The translations under genes and the position numbers were made by a program. The notes under the pieces were generated by a model. That model did not search any database. It saw only the letters and a program-made list of their open reading frames with translations, and was not told the origin of the DNA. A stretch of 14,566 nt of DNA from Dehalococcoidia bacterium (GTDB taxonomy: Bacteria; Chloroflexota; Dehalococcoidia; SZUA-161), in contig JACUUS010000042.1 in assembly GCA_014859215.1 (NCBI GenBank), positions 1-14,566 on the forward strand, in the 5' to 3' direction. How positions within the stretch are numbered: position 1 is the stretch's first letter; every line of letters starts with the position of its first letter. Shown here piece after piece: positions 8,497 through 14,566 of this stretch.

Positions 8497-8964
8497 ATGT
8501 CGAATAATCAGATCTTTTGGGAAGACGTCAAGGAAGGCATGGAGCTGCCGACGCTGCCGAAGATCGCTCACTCAGTGATGCTTGTCAAATGGGCCGGGGC
8601 CAGCGGTGACTTCAATCCGCATCACTACGAGGATGCTTTTGCGAAATCCCAGGGCACCGGCGGAGTCATCGTCCACGGCCTCCTGAAACACGCCTGGCTT
8701 GTCCAGCTCGTGACCAACTGGATGGGCGACGAGGGTTTCATGAAGAAATTCTCCTGCCAGTACAGGGGAATGGACTACCCGCGTTTGATGAAGACAATGA
8801 ACGAGCCCGTGGAGGGCGAGACCTGGCTCTGCAAGGGCAAGATCGTCAAGAAATTTGTCGACGGCGAGAATCACTGCGTCGACCTTGAAATAGGTGTCGA
8901 GAACGGCAAGGGCGAAGTTACGACTCCAGGCACGGCTACGGTAATCCTTCCCACAAGGAGCTAA
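8497..8964 (+). CDS. MaoC-like enoyl-CoA hydratase, catalytic subunit (HadB-type)
   Basis: A 155-residue single hot-dog MaoC protein. It carries the complete hydratase motif GDFNPHHYED with Asp38 and His43 as the expected catalytic pair, and GGVIVHGLL behind it. The family hydrates trans-2-enoyl-CoA or dehydrates 3-hydroxyacyl-CoA. ATG 8497 is preferred because AAGGAGA lies 4 nt upstream; an in-frame TTG at 8482 would sit inside the RBS. It is the middle gene of a three-gene operon, 30 nt after its HadA-like partner and 30 nt before the NMO-like gene. Confidence 0.87.
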   Translation: MSNNQIFWEDVKEGMELPTLPKIAHSVMLVKWAGASGDFNPHHYEDAFAKSQGTGGVIVHGLLKHAWLVQLVTNWMGDEGFMKKFSCQYRGMDYPRLMKTMNEPVEGETWLCKGKIVKKFVDGENHCVDLEIGVENGKGEVTTPGTATVILPTRS

Positions 8965-8994
8965 AAGCCAGAGATTAAGGAGAATAGTAGAATA

Positions 8995-10122
8995 ATGGCG
9001 AAAAGGAAGTTCCATACGAGAATCTGCGATGTGCTCGGGATCGAGTATCCAGTCATCCAGGCCGGTATGGGCGGCTTCTCAGACCCGCCGCTCGTCATCG
9101 CCGTATCTGAAGCGGGAGGGCTCGGCACTCTCGGAGCAGCCGTTTACGAGCCCGATACCCTCGATGCCGCGATAAAGGAGATAAGAAGAGGCACAAGCAA
9201 ACCCTTCGCAATCGATCTGCTGCTCCCGGATAGTCTCAAGGACATGGAGGGGGTCAGCAAAGAAGGGTTGATGAAGTATATCCCGGACAATTACTTCGAG
9301 TATCTCAAGGAACTGAGAAAGAAGTTCAACGTTCCCGACAATTATCACAGCAACAGGGGAGGCGCCCTCTGGACATCTGAGGGGACCAAAGCGCTGGTCC
9401 AGGTATGCCTCGACAACAATGTCCCGGTTATCGCCGCCGGCCTGGGCAGGCTGGGCTGGGTAATGCCCGAGTGCCGGTCTCGCGGGATCAAGACCATCGC
9501 CATAGGCGCCAACGTGAAGATGGCTTTGAAGCATGTCGAAGACAAAGTCGATGTAATAGTAGCCCAGGGCTATGACGCCGGCGGGCATACCGGTAATATC
9601 GGGACGCTCGCGGTGGTGCCTCAAATAGTCGATGCCGTCAAGCCGATCCCGGTAGCCGCGGCGGGCGGCATTGCCGATGGAAGGGGGCTCGTAGCCGCCC
9701 TGGCGCTCGGAGCGGAAGGGGTCTGGTGCGGTTCGATGTTCCTGCTCAGCCCGGAAGCTACGGTAACCGAAGGTCAGAGGGACCGGATCATTGCCGCCAC
9801 CGAGCGCGATGCCGTTATTACGAAGGCAATCAGCGGCAAGACCCTTCGCCAGCTCCGCACACCGTTCACGGAGGTATGGGACAAGGGCCCGATGCCGCCT
9901 CTAGGCTGGCCCTTCCATAATCTGTTAACTCTCGATATTGTCGATTATGCCTACCAGCACAAGGACCAGAAACAGTACGACGAAATCCTCGTCACGCCGG
10001 CGAGCCAGGCAACCCGCCTGTTGAACCGCCGCCGGTCTGCGAAGAAGATTATCGACGATATGATCGAAGAGGCGGCCAGGGTGTTGGAGGAAGATCTGGC
10101 CAGCAAAGTGCAACTGAGGTAG
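8995..10122 (+). CDS. Nitronate monooxygenase-like FMN flavoprotein
   Basis: A 375-residue TIM-barrel protein of the NMO/2-nitropropane dioxygenase family. Motifs: GIEYPVIQAGMGG (15-27), QGYDAGGHTG with His198, AAGGIADGRG near 222-231 (phosphate-binding loop of FMN), and GVWCGSMFL near 243. A longer C-terminal part ends in a helical tail. The family includes nitronate-oxidizing enzymes and the enoyl reductase FabK. Co-transcription with a MaoC hydratase pair suggests work on an acyl-CoA (for example enoyl reduction) rather than nitronate detoxification, but that is inference. The RBS AAGGAG is 12 nt from ATG, slightly far. No terminator is seen downstream. Confidence 0.85.
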   Translation: MAKRKFHTRICDVLGIEYPVIQAGMGGFSDPPLVIAVSEAGGLGTLGAAVYEPDTLDAAIKEIRRGTSKPFAIDLLLPDSLKDMEGVSKEGLMKYIPDNYFEYLKELRKKFNVPDNYHSNRGGALWTSEGTKALVQVCLDNNVPVIAAGLGRLGWVMPECRSRGIKTIAIGANVKMALKHVEDKVDVIVAQGYDAGGHTGNIGTLAVVPQIVDAVKPIPVAAAGGIADGRGLVAALALGAEGVWCGSMFLLSPEATVTEGQRDRIIAATERDAVITKAISGKTLRQLRTPFTEVWDKGPMPPLGWPFHNLLTLDIVDYAYQHKDQKQYDEILVTPASQATRLLNRRRSAKKIIDDMIEEAARVLEEDLASKVQLR

Positions 10123-10256
10123 CCGCAGCTATTTACGGCGCTGCCCATCTGTCGACGGGTGTCCGGGGTAATTACCAGTATGCCTGGATAAATGGATCGA
10201 GCGCATCCGTGCTTGTGACAGGCGGGTTAGCTCACCGACGGCGGTCCTGCCCTGTC

Positions 10257-10279
10257 CTCCCTCCCCCGGCGGGAGGGAG
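10257..10279. repeat. CT-rich hairpin repeat upstream of DUF559
   Basis: A perfect 9-bp inverted repeat CTCCCTCCC / GGGAGGGAG with loop CCGGC, followed by a further GAGGGAGGGGG tract. It resembles the CCCTC/GAGGG dispersed repeats seen around DUF559 genes, and a similar one follows this gene at 10692-10711. Confidence 0.6.
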
Positions 10280-10315
10280 TTAGAGGGAGGGGGCCACGAC
10301 TGCCAGATTCTGGCG

Positions 10316-10690
10316 ATGAAGGTAAGAGTGCTGAAGACAACCAGCGAGCAGACGGGCTTTGCTCGTGGATTGCGTCAAGAACAGACCGAGGCCGAAAGCA
10401 GTTTATGGGCAGTTCTCAGGCGCGGACAGGTAAACGGCCTCAAGTTCCGCCGCCAGCATCCCCTGGGGCGATACATAGTTGATTTTGTCAGTCTTGAGAC
10501 ACGGCTTGTCATCGAAATAGACGGCGGTCAACATGAGATGCTGACAAAGACAAGGGATGAACAGAGGACTGCCTGGCTTGAGCGACGGGGTTTTCGAGTA
10601 ATCAGGTTTTGGAACAACGAGGTGCTGAAGAACATTGAGGGTGTGGTGGAGAAGATAAGAGAGACTCTGGATGGATCACCCTCACCCTGA
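10316..10690 (+). CDS. DUF559 family endonuclease-like protein (Vsr-related fold)
   Basis: A 124-residue protein matching DUF559 over its full length. It has the acidic residues expected for a PD-(D/E)XK-type nuclease core: TEAESSLW (Glu27), FRRQHPLGRYIVDF (Asp56), LVIEIDGGQH (Glu67, Asp69, His73), then GFRVIRFWNNEVL. The family is related to Vsr mismatch endonucleases; its cellular role is unproven. There is no good RBS at ATG 10316. The last residues (GSPSP) and the stop are contributed by a CCCTCACCCTGACCCTCTCCC-like tract that runs into the downstream hairpin. It stands alone between two unrelated metabolic operons, which suggests insertion as a module. Confidence 0.85.
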   Translation: MKVRVLKTTSEQTGFARGLRQEQTEAESSLWAVLRRGQVNGLKFRRQHPLGRYIVDFVSLETRLVIEIDGGQHEMLTKTRDEQRTAWLERRGFRVIRFWNNEVLKNIEGVVEKIRETLDGSPSP

Positions 10691-10691
10691 C

Positions 10692-10711
10692 CCTCTCCCT
10701 CAAGGGAGAGG
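10692..10711. repeat. CT-rich hairpin repeat downstream of DUF559
   Basis: A perfect 8-bp inverted repeat CCTCTCCC / GGGAGAGG with loop TCAA, starting 1 nt after the DUF559 stop. It has no T tract, so it is not a standard terminator. It resembles the upstream hairpin at 10257-10279. Confidence 0.6.
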
Positions 10712-11140
10712 TGATTCAGATTCTTGGCCGGACACATTGGTTACACACTGGGTAAACGCAGAGGCAACAGGTATTCGTTGAGGCAAGGGACCGTTGCGTT
10801 CCAACGAAATCTCGTTGATACCTGGAGGAGCACCGGGCGATATTCTGGCAGGCGGTGTTAGTCACTTGGAGATTGCTTTGCCCGGATGCGATCGGGGCTC
10901 GCAAGGCGTCGGTAGGCCCAGGTATGTGAGAGTGTAGCTATCCGCCTCTGGCGGACCGGGGCACTCTACTCTCGGCCGGGTATTACCACAACAGGGTCAA
11001 GGTCCTGATCAGCGCCGGCGGCCATCCCACCAGCATGCACCTACACGCGCGCAAAGGCGTATTACCTGGCAATACGGGGGGCCGCCTTTGCTATGCAGGC
11101 ATATCTTCTCCACGCCCGCGGGTCGCCGGGCCAGTGACTG
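10712..11140. other. Gene-free region with nested inverted repeats
   Basis: No credible gene on either strand. It holds three nested inverted repeats. At 10768-10824, an outer CAGGTAT/ATACCTG stem encloses CGTTG/CAACG. At 10929-10967, AGAGTG/CACTCT encloses CCGCC/GGCGG. At 11051-11091, GCAAAGGCG/CGCCTTTGC encloses GTATT/AATAC. The last lies about 50 nt beyond the thiolase stop and could be a terminator remnant, but it lacks a T tract. The stretch near 10868-10902 (GATTGCTT...CTCGCAA) resembles dispersed intergenic sequence of such genomes. Confidence 0.4.
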
Positions 11141-12322
11141 CTACAGGCCCGCGATGCAGCAGCTGACGGTTGCGCTGGCGGGGAAACCGCCAAGGTTGTG
11201 CGTGAGGCCCAGCTTCGGGTCCTTCAATTGCCTTTCCCCGCATTTTCCCTGCAACTGCTTGTAGCATTCGTACATCATGCGCAGCCCGCTGGCGCCTATC
11301 GGATGCCCGAAGGATTTCAACCCGCCGTCTGTTTGCACGGGCAGCTTCCCCGTCAACTCGAAGAAACCGGCGTCGATGTCTTCCTTGACCCGCCCCCTGG
11401 GGCTGAACGCCAGGTCTTCCATGATGACAGCCTCGGTTATGCTGAAGCAGTCATGGACCTGCGCCATGCTTATCTCCTCACGGGGGTTCTTGATCCCGGC
11501 CTCGGCGTAAGCGGCCTTGCCTGCCCGTACAGTCTCATAGACGCTTGTGTAATCGAAGTCCGCCCTGCTGAATCCCTGTGACTGGCCGACCGATATTTGC
11601 AGCGCCTTGATGTAGACAGGGTCGGGCCGGAACTTCTTCGCCATATCGGCGCGCACCACAATGGCGGCAGCTGCTCCATCTGTCACGCCGCAGCAGTCAA
11701 AAAGCCCGAGAGGCCACGCGATGATGGGCGCCTGCATCACCTGCTCTATGGTGACCTCTCTTTTCAGGTGAGCCTTGGGGTGTTTCGCTCCATTCCGGTG
11801 GCTTTTGACCGAGATCATGCCTATCATGCGCTTGCCTTCCTGCGGACTCAGACCGTACTTGGCGAAATACGCCGTCGCCAGCAAAGCAAACGCGCTCGGC
11901 CCGCTCAGGCCCTGGGAGCCGATAATACCCCTGCTTGTACTGGGAAAGGGAACATCGCCAAGGCCCGCCCAGCCGGTATCCTTCAATTTGTCAAAACCAA
12001 GCGCCAGCACTACATCATACACGCCGGCGGCAACAGCGTACGAGGCGTTGCGCAGCGCATCCGATCCCGTCGCGCACATGTTCTCCACCCTGGTAACGGG
12101 GATATAGTCCAGTTTTAAAGGTTCTGAAAGACAGCGTCCCGTATCGCCGGAGAACATTGTCCCCACCCACGCCGCCTGAATCTCTTTCTGCTCGATTCCG
12201 GCGTCCTGGTATGCCTCCCGGGCTGCCTCGATAATAAGATCGTCAGCACTGGCCTCCCACCTCTCCCCGAACACTGTACAACCCATGCCGATAATAGCGA
12301 CTTTGTCCTTTATGCTCTCCAT
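11141..12322 (-). CDS. SCP2-type thiolase (acetyl-CoA acetyltransferase family)
   Basis: A 393-residue thiolase-fold protein. It has the nucleophile Cys83 in ENMCATGSDA, HDCFSITEA (His290, Cys292), GGLKSFGHPIGASG with His340, and HNLGG with His375 near the end. This HN.GG ending without a C-terminal CxG is typical of the SCP2/archaeal thiolase branch, whose members form complexes with DUF35 proteins. It should cleave or form a 3-ketoacyl-CoA; the chain is unknown. ATG 12322 has an excellent AAGGAGG RBS, so the frame's extension upstream to 12526 is not used. It follows the HMGCS-like/DUF35 gene by 38 nt in the same operon. Confidence 0.9.
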   Translation of the reverse strand: MESIKDKVAIIGMGCTVFGERWEASADDLIIEAAREAYQDAGIEQKEIQAAWVGTMFSGDTGRCLSEPLKLDYIPVTRVENMCATGSDALRNASYAVAAGVYDVVLALGFDKLKDTGWAGLGDVPFPSTSRGIIGSQGLSGPSAFALLATAYFAKYGLSPQEGKRMIGMISVKSHRNGAKHPKAHLKREVTIEQVMQAPIIAWPLGLFDCCGVTDGAAAAIVVRADMAKKFRPDPVYIKALQISVGQSQGFSRADFDYTSVYETVRAGKAAYAEAGIKNPREEISMAQVHDCFSITEAVIMEDLAFSPRGRVKEDIDAGFFELTGKLPVQTDGGLKSFGHPIGASGLRMMYECYKQLQGKCGERQLKDPKLGLTHNLGGFPASATVSCCIAGL

Positions 12323-12333
12323 TATGCCTCCTT

Positions 12334-12351
12334 GCGGATATAGCGGATATA
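12334..12351. repeat. 9-bp tandem duplication in the intergenic spacer
   Basis: GCGGATATA occurs twice without a gap, just upstream of the thiolase RBS. It is probably a slippage duplication in the spacer. Confidence 0.6.
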
Positions 12352-12360
12352 TGAGAGAAC

Positions 12361-13782
12361 CTAGAACCTGACCGGTCTGCACTTCCACCAGTAGCTGTGG
12401 ACGCCTTCCACGTAATGCATCCACCTGAACGTCATCTCCACGTCCATGCCTGCGCTGGTCTGATCGGGCTCCCGGTCCGTCATATTGCAGGTGATCCTGC
12501 CTCCCCCTTCGAAGTCGACAGCGCATACGGTTATGGGGGGGACCTCGGTTATGGCCAGCATATCATGCGAGAAGCTTGACAGCTTCCCCTTCCTGTCTGC
12601 AAAGGAGTACGGCTCATTCTGGTCCACGGCCTGGCACACCTGGCATACTCTCTGCACGGGGTACTGCGGCGTGCCGCAGGCGGTGCACTTCGAGCCGAAA
12701 AGCGAGAGTCCCCATGCCCGGTCTCTATACAGGGCTGACAGTGAAATAGTCGGGCGCGCCGGACGGGACTGCGGTTCCATGTACATCAGGCCGCGCCAGA
12801 GAACGTAGGTCTGGTAGTTGGGCATAGCTACCTTCGATGCAAGGTGGCGCTTGACACCTCCGCGGTCCCTGACCTTCTCTATCTGCTGGTTCAACTTGAA
12901 TATGAGCGCATCACAGCCGTCGCCGTAACCGCCGACCATGACGTTATCGCCGCCTTTGGTGTCTTCCAGCGCCGCTACGAGGAGCATTAACGGCATTGCG
13001 GTGCCGCTGTTGCCGACGCTGAAGAAGAGGGGGTCCTGCACCTGCGCCGGGTCGAACCTGAGTATCCTGGCTGCCGCGTTAATATGCCTGGGGTCGTCCG
13101 TATAGAGAGCGATCCGCGCGATATCCTGGGGTTTGAGCCCGCAGCTGTTGAGAGCGCCATTGACCGCTTCGGGGATGATACGGGTGTAGCCCTGTTCTCG
13201 AATGAACCGTTCCTCGTAAGTGCGCACGAAGTTGTCCCTGTCGGACCTCCACATATCAAAGAAGTCCTCTGAAATGGTGTAGGCGCCGACCAGGTCGGCC
13301 GCAACGTCGTCTTTGCTTATAAGCAGTGCGGCGGCGCCGTCGCCGAAGAACATCTCCATCAGCCCGTTGGCTCCGGCAAGCCTGCGGTCGGCTGCGGTGA
13401 CGAGAATATTCCGGGCCGACCCCGCCTTTACGGCGTCTATCGCCGCTCTCAATGCGACAGTGCCCGCGCGAAGCGAACCGCCAAAGTCGGCAGCCAGGAT
13501 ATCCCTGCGCAGGGCCATCGCTCCGGCGATCGTGGTCGATGCCTGCTTCTCTTTGTACGGAGATGTGGTTGAGGCAAAGAACACGCCGTCGATTTCCTTG
13601 CGGTCGATACCGCGCACGCAGTCCCATGCGGCGGCGAAAGCCATTGTCAGGCTGTCTTCATCATAGTTGGCTACAGCTTTTTCGCCGGGTACGGGAAAAG
13701 GACTTCGCCATGCCTTGACGATCTCGGACCGTTCCAGCCTGTACAATGGTACGTAGGCGCCGTACGAACGTATCCCTACCAT
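12361..13782 (-). CDS. HMG-CoA synthase-like protein fused to a DUF35 zinc-ribbon/OB-fold domain
   Basis: A 473-residue two-domain protein. Residues 1 to about 310 follow the HMG-CoA synthase/KAS III pattern (SYGAYVPLYRL at 6-16, GDGAAALLIS, VGNSGTA, GGYGDGCDALIF). Residues from about 350 are a DUF35 unit: a zinc ribbon CTACG-x9-CQVC (C366, C369, C380, C383) and an OB-fold ending near the C-terminus. Where active HMG-CoA synthases have CxAGT, this one has SLRAGT (103-108), with Leu104 at the Cys position. The usual SES and FHQPN-type motifs read STT and YTDDP. DUF35 proteins bridge thiolase and HMGCS in archaea and help bind CoA. It may therefore be a structural or substrate-channelling partner of the thiolase encoded next. 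It has a strong AAAGGAGG RBS and its own promoter. Confidence 0.87.
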   Translation of the reverse strand: MVGIRSYGAYVPLYRLERSEIVKAWRSPFPVPGEKAVANYDEDSLTMAFAAAWDCVRGIDRKEIDGVFFASTTSPYKEKQASTTIAGAMALRRDILAADFGGSLRAGTVALRAAIDAVKAGSARNILVTAADRRLAGANGLMEMFFGDGAAALLISKDDVAADLVGAYTISEDFFDMWRSDRDNFVRTYEERFIREQGYTRIIPEAVNGALNSCGLKPQDIARIALYTDDPRHINAAARILRFDPAQVQDPLFFSVGNSGTAMPLMLLVAALEDTKGGDNVMVGGYGDGCDALIFKLNQQIEKVRDRGGVKRHLASKVAMPNYQTYVLWRGLMYMEPQSRPARPTISLSALYRDRAWGLSLFGSKCTACGTPQYPVQRVCQVCQAVDQNEPYSFADRKGKLSSFSHDMLAITEVPPITVCAVDFEGGGRITCNMTDREPDQTSAGMDVEMTFRWMHYVEGVHSYWWKCRPVRF

Positions 13783-13813
13783 TCCTGCCTCCTTTCACAA
13801 TTTGGCCGTGGGC

Positions 13814-13842
13814 ATTATAGCATGAAAGCTTCGCTCTCACAA
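13814..13842 (-). promoter_or_regulatory. Putative sigma70 promoter of the HMGCS-like/thiolase operon
   Basis: On the minus strand: TTGTGA, a 17-nt spacer, then a consensus TATAAT preceded by TGC (extended -10). The predicted start is near 13807, about 25 nt before the start codon. Confidence 0.65.
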
Positions 13843-13845
13843 TCT

Positions 13846-13861
13846 TGACCGAATACGGTCA
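13846..13861. promoter_or_regulatory. Candidate operator palindrome
   Basis: A perfect inverted repeat TGACCG-AATA-CGGTCA lying 3 bp upstream of the -35 box of the HMGCS-like operon promoter. The size and symmetry fit a TetR-like dimer site, but no regulator gene is present in the window. Confidence 0.4.
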
Positions 13862-13959
13862 CGACTGTCTGCATGTACGGGACGAAACCTCCGCGGGAAG
13901 CGCAGAGGAGTACTTATGCTTTGTGACTATCTCCTGCCTGACTTCGACCTTTCAGGTGA

Positions 13960-13989
13960 TTGTGACCGGACAATCCGGCGGAATATACT
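13960..13989 (+). promoter_or_regulatory. Putative promoter of the small membrane protein gene, with a palindrome in its spacer
   Basis: TTGTGA, an 18-nt spacer, then TATACT. The spacer contains a perfect palindrome CCGGA-CAA-TCCGG (13966-13978), a possible repressor site. It diverges from the HMGCS-like operon promoter. Confidence 0.35.
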
Positions 13990-14010
13990 CGTGAACAGGC
14001 AGGTACGTGA

Positions 14011-14502
14011 ATGCGTCACTCGGTCACGAACAGAACGGGAACGATGAATGCCAGGAACACTATAGCGTCTTGCCTGGTAATCGCGCTTGGCGTTATACTC
14101 GCCCTGCATTTCGCCATGTTCTGGATGTACGGAAGCTTGTTGATCTACGAAGACAACAAAACTATCCTCGCCGTTGAAACGGTGATGAGCCTTGCGATCC
14201 TGCTGTTCGGCGTGGAGCGGCTGCTAAGCGCGGCAGGTATCATCCGCAGACCGAGTGGAAGCACGGCGAAAAGCCCCGATCGCCTGGCAGGCACCAGCTA
14301 CGCCGCTTCCGCTACCTCCGCCGGTACCGTTTCCACCGTCCTGCCCGATCCGGCGTCCCCGACGGTTCGCGCCAGTTCGTCTCATGCGGGTATATCGGCA
14401 AGCTGCTCGTGCGTCGGAGCTCCCGCGGATGTCACCCCATTCCTTGCCCACCTGCGCAGCGCCGGGACAGGGACAGAGGTCCAGACAGGTCCCCGGGCAT
14501 AG
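14011..14502 (+). CDS. Small two-helix membrane protein of unknown function
   Basis: 163 residues; I do not recognise a family. Two hydrophobic helices are clear: about residues 17-39 (CLVIALGVILALHFAMFWMYG) and 51-73 (ending LLFGVERLLSAAGII), joined by a short loop YEDNK. The rest, from about residue 75, is rich in Ala, Ser, Thr, Pro and Gly without a recognisable domain. It may be a disordered tail, or a frame-shifted continuation. ATG 14011 has an AGG-type RBS 7 nt upstream; ATG 14044 (MNARNT) is an alternative with a poorer RBS. The first 70 residues look like real protein; confidence in the tail is lower. Confidence 0.55.
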   Translation: MRHSVTNRTGTMNARNTIASCLVIALGVILALHFAMFWMYGSLLIYEDNKTILAVETVMSLAILLFGVERLLSAAGIIRRPSGSTAKSPDRLAGTSYAASATSAGTVSTVLPDPASPTVRASSSHAGISASCSCVGAPADVTPFLAHLRSAGTGTEVQTGPRA

Positions 14503-14566
14503 GCCGTTCACACTCTCCATCAGGCGTCCACCGCAAAGCGCATCTCCCGCTCTGAAAAATACCTGT

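Noticed and set aside
10716..10904. Minus-strand frame of 62 codons
   Set aside because: No RBS and no protein-like composition; it coincides with nested inverted repeats.
11051..11091. Hairpin as rho-independent terminator of the thiolase operon
   Set aside because: The stem is good, but there is a 7-nt bulge and no T tract in either direction.
12323..12526. N-terminal extension of the thiolase frame
   Set aside because: It overlaps the end of the HMGCS-like/DUF35 gene, reads as Arg-rich sequence without similarity, and ATG 12322 has a near-perfect RBS and the normal thiolase N-terminus.
14396..14398. Minus-strand TGA between two protein-like stretches (about 14300-14480), considered as a selenocysteine codon
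   Set aside because: The frame has another stop upstream, no start with an RBS, no recognisable selenoprotein motif and no evident SECIS hairpin.
14520..14566. Possible C-terminal end of a minus-strand gene entering from the right edge (14 codons ending RFAVDA)
   Set aside because: Too short to identify or to separate from chance.
1..14566. CRISPR array, tRNA, rRNA, insertion sequence or transposase
   Set aside because: None seen on either strand; no regular direct repeats with spacers and no transposase motifs.

Overview
The window looks like a moderately GC-rich chromosome segment from an anaerobic bacterium. The gene set is an Hdr-type flavin/iron-sulfur electron-transfer operon, an MTHFR-like protein, split MaoC hydratases, a nitronate-monooxygenase-like flavoprotein, and a thiolase next to an HMG-CoA-synthase-like/DUF35 fusion. 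That set, plus the intergenic repeat style, fits Dehalococcoidia-type Chloroflexota best. Some Desulfobacterota carry similar sets, so the lineage is an inference.

Layout. (1) 1-5704, minus strand: a tight hdrC-hdrB-hdrA operon. Its last gene runs off the left edge and encodes a very large HdrA-GltD-HdrA fusion. A sigma70-like promoter lies at 5869-5897. (2) 5974-6501, minus: a DUF488 protein. (3) 6616-7711, plus: a promoter, a MetF-like gene with a strong RBS, and a textbook rho-independent terminator. (4) 7855-10122, plus: a promoter followed by two half-size MaoC genes and a nitronate-monooxygenase-like gene. One MaoC protein lacks the catalytic residues and the other has them. (5) 10257-10711: a DUF559 (Vsr-like) endonuclease gene bracketed by CT-rich hairpins, followed by about 430 bases without a gene but with several nested inverted repeats. 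(6) 13842-11141, minus: a promoter with an adjacent palindrome, an HMG-CoA-synthase-like/DUF35 fusion, then an SCP2-type thiolase. (7) 13960-14502, plus: a divergent promoter and a small two-helix membrane protein.

How it may work together. HdrA/B/C probably form a soluble complex that couples NAD(P)H, through the GltD-like module, to ferredoxin and to a second acceptor through HdrB. The neighbouring MTHFR-like gene suggests methylene-tetrahydrofolate chemistry, by analogy with the HdrCBA-MvhD-MetVF complex of Moorella thermoacetica. No metV or mvhD is visible here, so that link is inferred. The MaoC/NMO operon and the thiolase/HMGCS-like/DUF35 operon both point to acyl-CoA metabolism with an unidentified substrate. 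The least conventional items are the HdrA-GltD-HdrA architecture, an HMGCS-like protein without the usual catalytic residues fused to DUF35, and the DUF559-plus-repeat module.
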